Source: Fusobacteriaceae bacterium (GTDB lineage Bacteria; Fusobacteriota; Fusobacteriia; Fusobacteriales; Fusobacteriaceae). From it: a stretch of DNA of 64,000 nucleotides. Shown piece after piece: positions 16,411 through 26,230 of the stretch. Position numbers and translations under genes: made by a program. The DNA lies in NCBI GenBank assembly GCA_900764925.1, contig CAAFPW010000091.1:62001-126000 (forward strand), given 5' to 3'. Numbering within the stretch: the stretch's first letter is position 1; each line of letters starts with the position of its first letter. Under the pieces are notes generated by a model. The model was not told the origin of the DNA. It worked only from the letters and a program-made list of their open reading frames with translations, and ran no database searches.

Positions 16411-17967
16411 ATGGAGAGCAAATTAAACCTAAATTGGAATTTAGTAGAAGAGGCTCGTACTTCAGCAAAAAAAATAGCTGCTGATGCCCAAGTATTTATT
16501 GATAAACACAGTACAGTAACTGTTGAAAGAACTATATGTAGATTGTTAGGAATAGATGGAATAGATGAATTTGAAGTTCCTTTACCAAATGTGGTAGTAG
16601 ATTATATAAAAGAGTATGGAAATCTTTCTCTAGGGGTAGCTAAATATCTTGGAAATGCTATGTTAGAAACAGGACTTCAACCTCAAGAGATAGCAGAAAA
16701 ATTAGCTAAAAAAGAGTTAGATATTACAAAAATGAAATGGCACGATGATTTTGATATCAGACTTGCTATAAAACCTATAGTAGATGCTAATATTGAGAGA
16801 ATAAAAGCAAATAGAGCTAAAAGAGAAGAGTATCTAAATGTTTATGGAGATAAAACAGGTCCATACATATATGTAATAGTTGCTACAGGAAATATCTATG
16901 AAGACGTAACTCAAGCTGTGGCTGCTGCAAGACAAGGTGCAGATGTAATAGCTGTAATCAGAACTACAGGACAATCTCTTCTAGACTATGTGCCATTTGG
17001 AGCTACTACTGAAGGATTTGGTGGAACAATGGCTACACAAGAAAACTTCAGAATAATGAGAAAAGCTCTAGATGAAGTTGGAGTAGAATTAAAAAGATAT
17101 ATAAGATTATGTAACTATTGTTCAGGATTATGTATGCCAGAGATAGCTGCTATGGGAGCTTTAGAAAGACTAGATATGATGTTAAACGACGCATTATATG
17201 GAATACTATTTAGAGATATCAATATGAAGAGAACTCTAATTGACCAATTCTTCTCGAGAGTAATTAATGGATTTGCAGGAGTTATAATAAATACTGGAGA
17301 GGATAACTACTTAACAACAGCAGATGCTATTGAGGAAGCTCATACAGTTTTAGCTTCTCAATTTATAAATGAACAATTTGCTTTAGTGGCTGGACTTCCA
17401 GAAGAACAAATGGGACTTGGACATGCATTTGAGATAAATCCAGATACTAAAAATGGATTCTTATATGAGTTAGCACAAGCTCAAATGGCAAGAGAGATTT
17501 TCCCTAAAGCACCTTTAAAATATATGCCACCTACAAAATTTATGACAGGAAATATATTTAAAGGGCATGTACAAGATGCACTATTCAATATGGTAACTAT
17601 AATGACTGGACAAAAAGTTCATCTTTTAGGAATGTTAACAGAAGCTATCCATACTCCATTTATGTCAGATAGAGCACTTTCAATTGAAAATGCAAAATAT
17701 ATCTTCAATAATATGGCTGATTTTGGAAATGACATCGAATTTAAAAAAGATGGTATTATGGTAAATAGAGCTAAAGAGGTATTGGAAAAGGCAGCAGAAC
17801 TTCTAAAGACTATTGAAACAACAGGAATATTTAAAACATTAGAAGGTGGAGTTTTTGCTGGAATAAGAAGACCAATAGATGGTGGAAAAGGATTAGCTGG
17901 AGTATTTGAAAAAGATTCAAGTTACTTTAACCCATTTATAGAATCAATGCTTGGAGGTAAGAGATAA
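16411..17967 (+). CDS. kamD: D-lysine 5,6-aminomutase alpha subunit
   Basis: A 518-residue large subunit of the adenosylcobalamin- and PLP-dependent enzyme that moves the terminal amino group of beta-lysine, giving 3,5-diaminohexanoate. It forms a TIM barrel that binds PLP and substrate, while the beta subunit supplies cobalamin. Length and the family segments (TGPYIYVIVATGNIYEDV, YIRLCNYCSGLCMPE) agree with clostridial KamD. Its stop codon overlaps the kamE ATG by one base (TAATG), so the subunits are translationally coupled for stoichiometric assembly. The ribosome site is GGAGG. Confidence 0.96.
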   Translation: MESKLNLNWNLVEEARTSAKKIAADAQVFIDKHSTVTVERTICRLLGIDGIDEFEVPLPNVVVDYIKEYGNLSLGVAKYLGNAMLETGLQPQEIAEKLAKKELDITKMKWHDDFDIRLAIKPIVDANIERIKANRAKREEYLNVYGDKTGPYIYVIVATGNIYEDVTQAVAAARQGADVIAVIRTTGQSLLDYVPFGATTEGFGGTMATQENFRIMRKALDEVGVELKRYIRLCNYCSGLCMPEIAAMGALERLDMMLNDALYGILFRDINMKRTLIDQFFSRVINGFAGVIINTGEDNYLTTADAIEEAHTVLASQFINEQFALVAGLPEEQMGLGHAFEINPDTKNGFLYELAQAQMAREIFPKAPLKYMPPTKFMTGNIFKGHVQDALFNMVTIMTGQKVHLLGMLTEAIHTPFMSDRALSIENAKYIFNNMADFGNDIEFKKDGIMVNRAKEVLEKAAELLKTIETTGIFKTLEGGVFAGIRRPIDGGKGLAGVFEKDSSYFNPFIESMLGGKR

Positions 17968-18752
17968 TGTCTGGAGGATTATATTCAACTGATAAAAAAG
18001 ATTATGATAAAACATTGGATTTGACTCAATTAAGACCTTATGGGGATACAATGAACGATGGAAAGGTACAATTAAGTTTTACACTTCCAGTTCCTAATAA
18101 TGAAAGAGGAGTAGAAGCAGCTCTACAATTAGCTAAAAAAATGGGATTTGTAGATCCAGCAGTAGCTTTTTCAGAGGCATTAGATAAAGAGTTCTCTTTC
18201 TATGTTGTATATGGATCAACTTCTCACAGTGTAAACTATGAGGATATTCATGTTCAAGCATTGGAAATAGATACTATGGATATGCATGAATGTGAAGAGT
18301 ACATAAAAGAAAATATAGGTAGAGATGTAGTTATGATAGGAGCAAGTACAGGAACAGATGCTCACACTGTTGGTATAGATGCTATCATGAATATGAAGGG
18401 ATATGCTGGTCACTATGGACTTGAAAGATATAAAGGAATAAAAGCTTATAACTTAGGAAGCCAAGTTCCAAATGAAGAGTTCATTCAAAAAGCTATTGAG
18501 TTAAAAGCTGATGCTTTAATTGTATCACAAACTGTAACTCAAAAAGATGTTCATATTAAAAACCTAACTAACTTAGTAGAATTGTTAGAGGCAGAAGGAT
18601 TAAGAGATAAAGTTATCTTAATAGCTGGAGGAGCTAGAATTACTAATGAATTAGCTAAAGAACTAGGATATGATGCTGGATTTGGTCCAGGAAAATATGC
18701 TGATGATGTAGCTACTTTCATAGTAAAAGAAATGGTAAATAGAAAAAAATAG
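17967..18752 (+). CDS. kamE: D-lysine 5,6-aminomutase beta subunit (cobalamin-binding)
   Basis: A 261-residue subunit with the base-off B12 motif DxHxxG (Asp131, His133, Gly136 in TDAHTVG). Lys144 in NMKGYAGHYG is the Schiff-base lysine that holds PLP in the open form; both numbers coincide with the clostridial enzyme. A Rossmann-like cobalamin domain follows (IVSQTVTQKD, LIAGGARITN). It is the last gene of the operon and is followed by a strong terminator. It depends on adenosylcobalamin, which may relate to the B12 riboswitch at the end of the window. Confidence 0.97.
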   Translation: MSGGLYSTDKKDYDKTLDLTQLRPYGDTMNDGKVQLSFTLPVPNNERGVEAALQLAKKMGFVDPAVAFSEALDKEFSFYVVYGSTSHSVNYEDIHVQALEIDTMDMHECEEYIKENIGRDVVMIGASTGTDAHTVGIDAIMNMKGYAGHYGLERYKGIKAYNLGSQVPNEEFIQKAIELKADALIVSQTVTQKDVHIKNLTNLVELLEAEGLRDKVILIAGGARITNELAKELGYDAGFGPGKYADDVATFIVKEMVNRKK

Positions 18753-18777
18753 TTTGAGGCCATAACCTATAATTCAA

Positions 18778-18830
18778 AAAGAAGTAAATTTTAAGAGATT
18801 TTCTTAAGGTTTACTTCTTTTATATTTTTA
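18778..18830 (+). terminator. Terminator of the lysine operon
   Basis: A two-tier hairpin: outer stem 18778-18788 (AAAGAAGTAAA) with 18810-18820 (TTTACTTCTTT), inner stem TTAAGA (18791-18796) with TCTTAA (18802-18807), then a T-rich run. Confidence 0.85.
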
Positions 18831-18848
18831 TTATAAAATTTTTTTTGT

Positions 18849-18877
18849 TTGAAAAAAAGAGAAAAAACTGATAAAAT
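18849..18877 (+). promoter_or_regulatory. Promoter of miaB
   Basis: TTGAAA (18849-18854), 17 bases, TAAAAT (18872-18877). A small hairpin (TCCTTTT ... AAAAGGA, about 18889-18914) lies in the leader just downstream. Confidence 0.5.
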
Positions 18878-18948
18878 TATAAGATGAGTCCTTTTGTCTA
18901 AAATTAGAAAAGGATTGATAATAATTAGTTTTTTAGGAGGATTAAATA

Positions 18949-20259
18949 GTGAAAAAAGCTTCAATCATAACATATGGTTGTCAAATGAATGTGAATGAAA
19001 GTGCAAAAATAAAAAAGATGTTCCAAAATATGGGATATGAAATAACTGATAATATAGATGAGTCTGATGTAACATTTTTAAATACATGTACTGTTAGAGA
19101 GGGAGCAGCAACTCAAATATATGGTAAATTGGGAGAATTAAAACATATAAAAGAGAATAAGGGAATGATCATAGGGGTAACTGGATGTTTTGCTCAAGAG
19201 CAAGGAATAGAACTTGTAAAAAAATTCCCTCAAATAGATATAGTTATGGGAAACCAAAATATCGGAAGAATACCACAAGCTATTGATGATATAGAGCATG
19301 GAGTAGATGAGCATCTAGTATATACTGATTGTGAAGATGAATTACCACCTAGATTAGATGCTGAATTTGATTCAAAGAAGACAGCTTCAATATCAATAAC
19401 TTACGGATGTAATAATTTCTGTGCTTACTGTATAGTACCTTATGTAAGAGGAAGAGAGAGATCTGTTCCTATGGAAGAGATTTTACATGATGTGAGACAG
19501 TATGTAGAAAAGGGATATAAAGAGATAATACTTCTTGGGCAAAATGTAAACTCATATGGAAAAGAGTTTAAAAATGGAGATAACTTTGCAAGATTATTGG
19601 AAGAGATTTGTAAGGTGGAGGGAGATTTCATAGTTAGATTTGTTTCTCCGCACCCTAGAGATTTCACAGATGAAGTTATTGATGTGATAGCTAAAAATGA
19701 TAAGATAGCTAGATCATTACACTTACCACTACAAGCTGGGTCAAGTAGAGTTTTAAAAGCTATGAATAGAGGATATACAAAGGAGCAATATATAGCTCTA
19801 GCTAATAAAATAAAAGAGAGAATACCTGGAGTAGCGCTTACAGCAGATATTATTGTTGGATTCCCAGGAGAGACAGAAGAGGATTTCCAAGATACTTTAG
19901 ATGTAGTAAGACAAATTCAATTTGAAAATAGTTTTATGTTCATGTATTCTATTAGAAAAGGAACAAGAGCAGCAACTATGGAAAATCAAATAGAGGACAG
20001 TATAAAAAAAGATAGATTACAAAGACTTATAGAGGTACAAAATGCTTGTTCACTAGCTGAAAGCAAAACATATTTAGGGAAGTGTGTAAGAGTATTAGTA
20101 GAGGGAGAGAGTAAGAAAAATAAAGAGGTATTAAGTGGAAGAACTTCTACTAATAAGATAGTTTTATTTAAAGGGGATAAATCTCTTGAAGGAACATTTG
20201 TAAATGTAAAAATAAACGAGTGTAAAACATGGACATTGTATGGAGAGATAGTAGAGTAA
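18949..20259 (+). CDS. miaB: tRNA-2-methylthio-N6-dimethylallyladenosine synthase
   Basis: A 436-residue radical-SAM methylthiotransferase that thiomethylates i6A37 in tRNAs reading UNN codons. The N-terminal UPF0004 cysteines are in YGCQMN, NTCTVRE and GCFAQE. The radical-SAM cluster is CNNFCAYC within YGCNNFCAYCIVPYVRG. A TRAM domain forms the last ~65 residues. The start is GTG at 18949, chosen because AGGAGG lies 7 bases upstream and because it gives the conserved N-terminus. The next gene (rho) starts about 25 bases after the stop, probably in the same transcript. Confidence 0.95.
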   Translation: MKKASIITYGCQMNVNESAKIKKMFQNMGYEITDNIDESDVTFLNTCTVREGAATQIYGKLGELKHIKENKGMIIGVTGCFAQEQGIELVKKFPQIDIVMGNQNIGRIPQAIDDIEHGVDEHLVYTDCEDELPPRLDAEFDSKKTASISITYGCNNFCAYCIVPYVRGRERSVPMEEILHDVRQYVEKGYKEIILLGQNVNSYGKEFKNGDNFARLLEEICKVEGDFIVRFVSPHPRDFTDEVIDVIAKNDKIARSLHLPLQAGSSRVLKAMNRGYTKEQYIALANKIKERIPGVALTADIIVGFPGETEEDFQDTLDVVRQIQFENSFMFMYSIRKGTRAATMENQIEDSIKKDRLQRLIEVQNACSLAESKTYLGKCVRVLVEGESKKNKEVLSGRTSTNKIVLFKGDKSLEGTFVNVKINECKTWTLYGEIVE

Positions 20260-20283
20260 TAACAATTTAGTATCGAGGTGGAT

Positions 20284-21531
20284 ATGGATAGATTGGATAA
20301 GTTTCTTTTAAAGGAGCTTTTAGAGATAGGAAAACAGCTTGGATTAAAGATAAAAGCTGGAATAAAGAAAAATGAAATAAAGGATTTAATAGAGGAAGAT
20401 ATTGCTGGGAAAGAAAACACTGATATAGCTTGGGGAACTTTAGAGGTATTACCAGATGGGTATGGTTTTCTAAGAGGGACTAGTGTAGAGAAAGATATAT
20501 ATGTATCAGCTTCACAAGTGAGAAAATTTAAGTTAAGAACAGAGGACAAAGTTGTAGGAGAAGTTAGAGAACCATCAGGTGATGAGAAAAACTACGCTTT
20601 AAAGAAAGTTCTTTTAGTAAATGATGGAACACTAGAAGCAGCAGAATCAAGAGTACCATTTGAAGAACTTATACCAGCATATCCAACAGAGAAATTTGTA
20701 TTAGAAACTGATAGTAAAAATATCTCAGGTAGAATAATAGATTTGATAGCACCTATAGGAAGAGGGCAAAGAGCTTTAATAATTGCCCCACCTAAAGCTG
20801 GAAAAACTATGCTTATAAGTAATATAGCTAACTCAATTATGAAAAATAGTAAGGATGTTGAAGTTTGGATACTTCTTATAGATGAGAGACCAGAAGAGGT
20901 AACAGATATAAAGGAAACTGTAATAGGAGCTCAAGTCTTTGCTTCGACTTTTGATGAGGATCCAAAAAATCATATAAAGGTTACAGAGAGTATATTGGAG
21001 AGAGCAAAAAGAAAAGTTGAAAATGGAGAGAATGTAGTTATTTTAATGGATTCTCTAACTAGACTTGCAAGAGCTTACAACATAGTTATGCCATCAAGTG
21101 GAAAATTGATTTCAGGAGGTATAGATCCAACAGCTCTATATTATCCAAAAAACTTTTTTGGTACAGCTAGAAACATAAGAGGTGGAGGAAGCCTTACAAT
21201 AGTAGCTACAGTATTAGTTGATACTGGAAGTAAAATGGATGATATCATCTATGAAGAATTTAAATCAACAGGTAACTGTGATATTCATTTAGATAGAAAC
21301 TTAGCAGAACTTAGACTGTTTCCAGCTATAGATATTCAACGTTCTGGAACTAGAAAAGAGGAGCTTTTAATTCCTAAAAAGGAGCTCGAATCAATCTGGA
21401 GAATAAGAAGACATCTTTCAAAGTTTGATAAAGCTGAAAGTTTAAAAAGATTGGTTGATACTTTAAAGAGTACCGAGAGCAACAAAAGTATGTTAGAACA
21501 GTTTGAAAAAGGAGTTAAAGATGAAAAATAA
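20284..21531 (+). CDS. rho: Transcription termination factor Rho
   Basis: A hexameric RNA helicase that ends transcription. The N-terminal Rho-N/cold-shock-like RNA-binding part includes [10 protein letters not shown] (near residues 56-65). Walker [11 protein letters not shown] and Walker [15 protein letters not shown] follow, with the Q/R-loop region near the C-terminus. I prefer ATG at 20284 over an in-frame GTG at 20278, because GAGGTG (20275-20280) then serves as ribosome site. The protein is about 415 residues, the usual Rho length, without the long N-terminal insertions seen in some phyla. The M23 peptidase gene overlaps its end. Confidence 0.96.
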   Translation: MDRLDKFLLKELLEIGKQLGLKIKAGIKKNEIKDLIEEDIAGKENTDIAWGTLEVLPDGYGFLRGTSVEKDIYVSASQVRKFKLRTEDKVVGEVREPSGDEKNYALKKVLLVNDGTLEAAESRVPFEELIPAYPTEKFVLETDSKNISGRIIDLIAPIGRGQRALIIAPPKAGKTMLISNIANSIMKNSKDVEVWILLIDERPEEVTDIKETVIGAQVFASTFDEDPKNHIKVTESILERAKRKVENGENVVILMDSLTRLARAYNIVMPSSGKLISGGIDPTALYYPKNFFGTARNIRGGGSLTIVATVLVDTGSKMDDIIYEEFKSTGNCDIHLDRNLAELRLFPAIDIQRSGTRKEELLIPKKELESIWRIRRHLSKFDKAESLKRLVDTLKSTESNKSMLEQFEKGVKDEK

Positions 21532-22519
21532 AATAGCTATACTATTGATATTGATTACAGCTTTTTATGTTGGTGTTATAATAGGAAATCCTTTTACAAC
21601 TGAAGTAGTTGATCTAACAAAATTTACAGATTACTATGAAGAAGGTGCTGTTGAAACAGGAGGATGGGAGGTACAAGGAGATAGCTTCTATACTTTTACT
21701 AAGGAGTATTCATTAGTAGGAGAAGAGGGAGGAGGAGTTATTGTTTCTCCAGAAACAGATCCAAATGTTATTCCAGAAAAGAAAATTTATATAGTTCAAC
21801 AAGGAGATACTCTTTCAGAGATAGCAGAGGCTTATGGAATGGGATTAAGTGTACTTATGGCTAACAACCCAGGAGTTAATGCTAATAATTTAAAGGTTGG
21901 ACAAAAATTAACGGTACTTACTGGAAATGGAATCTTCTATAAAGTTTCAAAGGGAGATTCTTTAAATAAAATAGCAGAGCTTTTCAAAGTAAAAATGGAG
22001 GACATCAAAACCATAAATAAGATGGACTCAGATGTAGTTCAAGTAGGAGAGACACTGTATATTAAGGATCCAAATGTTACAAGATATTTGGGAACTAGAA
22101 GTCCAAATGTTGATAATAGAAGTAACCTTGGATTTATTATGCCAATAAAATATACTGGGGTTACAAGTCCACAAGGAAATAGATTCCACCCTGTTTTAAA
22201 AAGATATATCTACCATGCTGGAGTAGACCTAAGAGCACATTTTATACCTCTTTATGCTTCAAAAGGAGGGAAAGTAACTTTTGCTGGAACTATGAATGGG
22301 TATGGAAAGATAATTATAATTCAGCATAGTGGAGGATATGAAACTAGATATGCTCACTTAGATAAAATAGGAGTAAGAAAGGGTCAATATGTCAAAACAG
22401 GAGAGCTGATAGGAAAGACAGGACAAAGTGGAAGAGTTACAGGGCCACATCTTCATTTTGAATTAAGAAAAGGTGGAAAAGCTTTAAATCCAATGAAATA
22501 TATGCCTAAGTCAAAATAG
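21521..22519 (+). CDS. LysM and M23 peptidase domain protein
   Basis: A secreted or membrane-anchored cell-wall protein. The N-terminus [20 protein letters not shown] is a signal/anchor segment. Two LysM repeats follow ([18 protein letters not shown] and [16 protein letters not shown]), then a lysostaphin-like M23 domain with zinc ligands in HAGVDLRA and [11 protein letters not shown]23 proteins of this layout cut peptidoglycan cross-links or, as NlpD/EnvC types, activate amidases; the metal ligands are intact here. The start at 21521 is chosen because GGAG lies 6 bases upstream. This start overlaps the rho stop by 11 bases, so the two genes are translationally linked. Confidence 0.9.
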   Translation: MKNKIAILLILITAFYVGVIIGNPFTTEVVDLTKFTDYYEEGAVETGGWEVQGDSFYTFTKEYSLVGEEGGGVIVSPETDPNVIPEKKIYIVQQGDTLSEIAEAYGMGLSVLMANNPGVNANNLKVGQKLTVLTGNGIFYKVSKGDSLNKIAELFKVKMEDIKTINKMDSDVVQVGETLYIKDPNVTRYLGTRSPNVDNRSNLGFIMPIKYTGVTSPQGNRFHPVLKRYIYHAGVDLRAHFIPLYASKGGKVTFAGTMNGYGKIIIIQHSGGYETRYAHLDKIGVRKGQYVKTGELIGKTGQSGRVTGPHLHFELRKGGKALNPMKYMPKSK

Positions 22520-22531
22520 TGAGGGATGAAT

Positions 22532-23599
22532 ATGAGTAAAGTTGTAAAAGTAGGAGATATTTTAATAGGTGGAGGAAATCCAGTAGTTATACAATCTATG
22601 ACAAATACTACAACTAGTGATGTAGAGGCAACTGTTTCTCAAATAAATAAGTTGGAAGAGGCAGGATGCCAATTGGTAAGAATGACTATAAACAATGAAG
22701 AAGCTGCTAAAGCCATAGGTAAGATAAAAAAGAGAGTAAATCTTCCATTGTGTGCAGATATTCATTTTGATTATAAATTAGCTCTTTTAGCGATAGAAAA
22801 TGGGATTGATAAATTGAGAATAAATCCTGGAAATATAGGTTCAGATGAGAATATAAAAGCTGTTGTAGAAAAAGCTAAGGAAAAAAATATCCCTATTAGA
22901 ATAGGAGTTAACTCTGGTTCAATAGAAAAGCATATTTTAGAAAAATATGGAAAACCAACTGCTGATGGAATGGTTGAAAGTGCAATGTATCATATAAATC
23001 TTTTGGAGAAAAATGGATTTACAGATATAGTAGTATCTCTAAAGGCTAGTAATGTAAAGATGATGGTAGAAGCTTATAGAAAGATAAGTAAATTGGTAGA
23101 TTACCCATTACATCTTGGAGTGACTGAAGCTGGAACAGCTTTTCAAGGAACTGTAAAATCAGCTATTGGAATAGGTTCTCTATTAGTTGATGGAATAGGG
23201 GATACCATAAGAGTATCTCTTACTGAAGATCCAGTAGAGGAGATAAAAGTTGCTAAGGAGATACTGAAAGTTTTGGGACTTATTGAAGCTGGGGTTGAAA
23301 TTATCTCATGTCCAACTTGTGGAAGAACAGAGATAGATTTGATAGGTCTAGCTAAAAAAGTTGAGAAAGAGTTTGAAAATGAAAAGAAAAAAGTTAAAAT
23401 AGCCGTGATGGGTTGTGTGGTAAATGGACCTGGAGAAGCTAGAGAAGCTGATTATGGTGTTGCTGGTGGAAAAGGAGTAGGAGTTCTTTTCAAAAAAGGG
23501 AAAATAGTAAAAAAAGTAAAAGAGTCTGAAATATTAATTGAGCTGAAAAAATTAATAATGGAGGATGAAGAAAATGAAAGTATTGAGGGTAATAGTTAG
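22532..23599 (+). CDS. ispG: 4-hydroxy-3-methylbut-2-enyl diphosphate synthase
   Basis: The penultimate enzyme of the MEP isoprenoid pathway, reducing cyclic MEcPP to HMBPP with a [4Fe-4S] cluster. An N-terminal TIM barrel begins with [17 protein letters not shown]. The C-terminal cluster-binding part has SCPTCGRTE and [10 protein letters not shown], giving the three conserved cysteines. I prefer ATG 22532 over 22526, since the GAGGG at 22521 would abut the earlier codon. The 3' end overlaps the start of the following lipoprotein gene, and the gene lies 12 bases after the M23 gene, so the run rho-M23-ispG-lipoprotein looks like one transcript. Confidence 0.95.
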   Translation: MSKVVKVGDILIGGGNPVVIQSMTNTTTSDVEATVSQINKLEEAGCQLVRMTINNEEAAKAIGKIKKRVNLPLCADIHFDYKLALLAIENGIDKLRINPGNIGSDENIKAVVEKAKEKNIPIRIGVNSGSIEKHILEKYGKPTADGMVESAMYHINLLEKNGFTDIVVSLKASNVKMMVEAYRKISKLVDYPLHLGVTEAGTAFQGTVKSAIGIGSLLVDGIGDTIRVSLTEDPVEEIKVAKEILKVLGLIEAGVEIISCPTCGRTEIDLIGLAKKVEKEFENEKKKVKIAVMGCVVNGPGEAREADYGVAGGKGVGVLFKKGKIVKKVKESEILIELKKLIMEDEENESIEGNS

Positions 23600-23987
23600 T
23601 CTATTTTTAGTTTTATTAACTGCTTGTAGTTCCATAAGAAGTAATGAGGAGATCTCATTAGAACCGGTAGTGGGAAGAAAAAGATTGGTTGTAAACTATG
23701 ATAGAGGAAGATATAATACAGTGAAGTTAGACAATGTAGTAATTGATTCAGGAAGAGTGTACTATGTTGAAAAAGGAGAGTATTTACTTTCATATATAGA
23801 AGAAGCTTTTATTACTGGATATATAGATTTTTCATGGAGAGGTAATGGTGAAGAATCTAGTAATAGAGATAGAAAGATACCTACTAGAAAGAGAATAGAG
23901 ATATTAGAAGATACTGAATTAAACTTAGAGAACCATATGCTTCAAATAAATGTTTCTGGAACAATAAACTCTAGTAAGAATTTTTAA
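23574..23987 (+). CDS. Putative lipoprotein, function unknown
   Basis: About 137 residues beginning [20 protein letters not shown], a clear lipoprotein signal with lipobox LTAC (Cys18). I place the start at 23574 because the GGAGG at 23560-23564 directly abuts the earlier in-frame ATG at 23565. It overlaps the ispG stop by 26 bases. The mature part is beta-rich and charged with no motif I recognise. It precedes the ECF sigma gene by 56 bases, and the predicted sigma-factor promoter begins at its stop codon, so it is probably not part of that regulatory unit. Confidence 0.75.
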   Translation: MKVLRVIVSLFLVLLTACSSIRSNEEISLEPVVGRKRLVVNYDRGRYNTVKLDNVVIDSGRVYYVEKGEYLLSYIEEAFITGYIDFSWRGNGEESSNRDRKIPTRKRIEILEDTELNLENHMLQINVSGTINSSKNF

Positions 23988-24010
23988 ACTTTTTTAAAAA
24001 AAATATCGTC
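23986..24010 (+). promoter_or_regulatory. Candidate ECF-sigma autoregulatory promoter
   Basis: AAACT (23986-23990), 16 bases, CGTC (24007-24010), about 35 bases before the sigma gene start. This resembles the general ECF pattern (AAC-type -35, CGTC-type -10), whereas no good TTGACA/TATAAT pair is seen. Self-activation is inferred. Confidence 0.5.
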
Positions 24011-24043
24011 TAAATATTATAAAAAAATGTGAGGGAAAAACTG

Positions 24044-24493
24044 ATGGACTTTGATGAGATTTTCGAGGAGTATTTTGATAGGATATATTACAAAGTTTTA
24101 GGGGTAGTAAAAAATCCTGAAGATGCTGAAGACATATCTCAGGAAGTTTTTATGAGTGTTTATAGAAACCTAAAAAGTTTTCGTTCAGAGAGTAATATAT
24201 ACACTTGGATATACAAGATTGCAATTAATAAAATTTACGATTTCTTTAGAAAGAGAAAGATAGAGCTAGATATTAATGAAGAGATTTTGATGTTAGAGGA
24301 TAATACTAATGTTGATACTTCAATTATGCTAGAAGAGAGGTTAAAAATTTTATCTCCAAAAGAAAGAGAGATTGTAATTTTAAAAGATATATATGGGTAT
24401 AAATTAAAAGAGATTGCTGATATGAAAGATATAAATATCTCCACAATAAAATCTATATATTATAAGGCAATCAAGGATATGGGAGGAAATTAA
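24044..24493 (+). CDS. ECF-type RNA polymerase sigma factor
   Basis: A 149-residue sigma-70-family protein with only regions 2 and 4. Region 2 contains VVKNPEDAEDISQEVFMSVY and SNIYTWIYKIAINKIYDFFR; region 4 is LSPKEREIVILKDIYGYKLKEIADM with a helix-turn-helix. The ATG at 24044 is preferred over GTG 24029 because GTGAGGG then acts as ribosome site. It leads a three-gene unit with a one-TM protein and a Spy/CpxP-like periplasmic protein, the usual makeup of an envelope-stress system. It is probably held inactive by the next gene product and autoactivated through the CGTC-type promoter. Confidence 0.9.
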   Translation: MDFDEIFEEYFDRIYYKVLGVVKNPEDAEDISQEVFMSVYRNLKSFRSESNIYTWIYKIAINKIYDFFRKRKIELDINEEILMLEDNTNVDTSIMLEERLKILSPKEREIVILKDIYGYKLKEIADMKDINISTIKSIYYKAIKDMGGN

Positions 24494-24494
24494 T

Positions 24495-24815
24495 ATGGTG
24501 TCACCTAAAGATAGAGTAAGGGCTAATATTTATAAGCAGTTATTAGAGGAAGAGAAGAGAAAAGGTAAAAGAAAATCACTGTTTTCAGTATCTATATTTC
24601 TATTAGGAGTCTTTACAAGTTCAACTTATCAAATGCTAGTAAATGAGTCACCAATTGAAACAACAATAAACTATGCTGTAAATAAAAGTGTTGTCAATAC
24701 AGATAAGAAAAAGATGGATCTATCAATGGAGCATTTTTTCAGTAGTAATTTTTTTGATGATAAAAAAATTGAGATAGATACTGATGAGCTATTTGGTTTA
24801 GATACACAAATTTAG
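24495..24815 (+). CDS. One-TM protein, candidate anti-sigma factor
   Basis: A 106-residue protein with a basic N-terminus (about residues 1-27, rich in Lys/Arg), a single hydrophobic segment around residues 28-46 (LFSVSIFLLGVFTSSTYQML) and a ~55-residue extracytoplasmic tail. It starts one base after the sigma factor stop, with GGAGG 8 bases upstream. Position, topology and size suit a membrane anti-sigma factor, but I see no zinc-binding HxxxCxxC motif and no recognised domain. The assignment rests on context. Confidence 0.6.
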   Translation: MVSPKDRVRANIYKQLLEEEKRKGKRKSLFSVSIFLLGVFTSSTYQMLVNESPIETTINYAVNKSVVNTDKKKMDLSMEHFFSSNFFDDKKIEIDTDELFGLDTQI

Positions 24816-24828
24816 TGGAGGAGCATTA

Positions 24829-25230
24829 ATGAAAAAGATATTTGGTTTTATTACAATGTTAGTGTGTTCATCTGTAATTTTTTCATCAGAAGGTCTTGGA
24901 ATTGTTGCTGACGAAGATTTTTTAAAAGTAGGAGTAGCTCCTGAAAATATAGAAAAAGCAAAGCTTATGGTAAATAAAGTGAGTACTAATTATAAGATGC
25001 TTATCTTGGAGAAAAAACAGTTAGAATTAGAAGTAAATAAATATGTTCTTGAAGGAGCAGAGGCAAATTTAGATAAGATAGATGTTTTATTTGATAAAAT
25101 AGGAGCAATAGAAGCTAATATATTAAAAGATAGAATAAGAAGTCAAATAGAGATGCAGAAATATATTACTCAAGAGCAATATATCAAGGCTAGAGATATA
25201 GCTGTCAGAAGATTAAATATGCCAAAATAG
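24829..25230 (+). CDS. Spy/CpxP-like periplasmic protein
   Basis: A 133-residue protein with a signal peptide (MKKIFGFITMLVCSSVIFSS). The remainder is almost wholly helical and charged and ends in ITQEQYIKARDIAVRRL, resembling the LTxxQ motif of the Spy/CpxP/ZraP chaperone-like family. It lies 13 bases after the candidate anti-sigma gene and ends in a strong terminator. In other bacteria such proteins bind unfolded periplasmic proteins or metals and tune envelope-stress signalling. A feedback role for this ECF sigma factor is inferred. Confidence 0.65.
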   Translation: MKKIFGFITMLVCSSVIFSSEGLGIVADEDFLKVGVAPENIEKAKLMVNKVSTNYKMLILEKKQLELEVNKYVLEGAEANLDKIDVLFDKIGAIEANILKDRIRSQIEMQKYITQEQYIKARDIAVRRLNMPK

Positions 25231-25237
25231 TATTAGA

Positions 25238-25278
25238 AAAACTGTTGCAATTTTATTATGCAACAGTTTTATTTTTAT
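25238..25278 (+). terminator. Terminator of the ECF sigma operon
   Basis: A perfect 12-bp stem (25238-25249, AAAACTGTTGCA, with 25259-25270) and 9-base loop, then ATTTTTATA. Confidence 0.88.
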
Positions 25279-25291
25279 ATAGGGGTGGAAT

Positions 25292-26170
25292 ATGGAAAAA
25301 AAGATTTTAATTTATCATGCTTTTACTGAGGAGATTTTTAAGGGGAATCCAGCTGGAATTATTTTTGATGCTCAAGATTTAAAAGAGGTAGAGATGCAAA
25401 AAATTGCTAAAGAGTTAGGATATCCAGAGACAGTTTTTATCTATACAGATAGAGATCCATTGAAGGTGAGATTTTTTACTCCAAAAGAGGAAGTTGATCT
25501 ATGTGGACATGCAACAATAGCATATATTACAGCTTTAGTGGAAAAGGGAATAATAAATATAGAAAAAGAAAGTTGTAGAGTAAAGATAGAAACAAATTTA
25601 GGAATTTTACCAATAGTTGTAAATAAAGTTGAAGATAAAGTAGATGTGATGATGTATCAAGCTTCTCCTAAAGTAGAAAAAATAGAGAATTTAGAGTTTT
25701 GGAAAAAGAAAATAGCCAAAGCTTTAAAAATAACAGAGGAGAGTTTTTCTAAAGAAATAGAGATAGTAAAAGCTTATACTGGAATATGGGATTTGATGAT
25801 AGGTATTAAAAACAGGGAGATTTTAAATGGGATAGATGGGGATATGACTTTGATAGAGGAAGTAAGTAGGGAACTTGGAATTATCTCTTTTCATATTTTT
25901 GCATTGGAGGATAAAAAAATATACGCAAGAAATATGGCACCTATTGTAGATATTCCAGAGGAAGCTGCTACTGGAACATCTAATGGGGCTTTGATCTATT
26001 ATCTATATACTTTAGGAAGAGTTGGAGCTAAAGAGAGAATAGAGATAATTCAAGGGGAGAGCCTAGGAAGAAAAAGTAGAATTTTAGGAGAGATAGAGGA
26101 AAAAGAGGAGATCAAAGTTTTAATAGGAGGAAGAGCAGTTAAATTTATAGAGGGTAAGATTTACTTATAA
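25292..26170 (+). CDS. PhzF-family isomerase-like protein
   Basis: A 292-residue cytosolic protein of the PhzF/diaminopimelate-epimerase fold. The N-terminal half has FKGNPAGIIF and the catalytic-glutamate region ELGYPETVFI, with FFTPKEEVDLCGHATIAY. The second half ends with EAATGTSNGALIYYL, typical of the family. PhzF enzymes shift double bonds in phenazine precursors, but most bacterial homologues have no known substrate. There is no phenazine pathway here. It stands alone between the ECF terminator and the FMN riboswitch, with an AGGGGTGG ribosome site. Confidence 0.88.
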   Translation: MEKKILIYHAFTEEIFKGNPAGIIFDAQDLKEVEMQKIAKELGYPETVFIYTDRDPLKVRFFTPKEEVDLCGHATIAYITALVEKGIINIEKESCRVKIETNLGILPIVVNKVEDKVDVMMYQASPKVEKIENLEFWKKKIAKALKITEESFSKEIEIVKAYTGIWDLMIGIKNREILNGIDGDMTLIEEVSRELGIISFHIFALEDKKIYARNMAPIVDIPEEAATGTSNGALIYYLYTLGRVGAKERIEIIQGESLGRKSRILGEIEEKEEIKVLIGGRAVKFIEGKIYL

Positions 26171-26174
26171 ATAA

Positions 26175-26203
26175 TTGATTTTTTACTAAACTTGTGGTAT
26201 TAT
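26175..26203 (+). promoter_or_regulatory. Promoter of the riboflavin operon
   Basis: TTGATT (26175-26180), 17 bases, TATTAT (26198-26203) preceded by TGG (extended -10). It directly precedes the FMN riboswitch. Confidence 0.6.
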
Positions 26204-26230
26204 AAAAATATAGAATAATAATAAATTAAT

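Noticed and set aside
20278..20283. GTG at 20278 as rho start
   Set aside because: It overlaps the only plausible ribosome-binding site; ATG at 20284 fits better, although the spacing is short.
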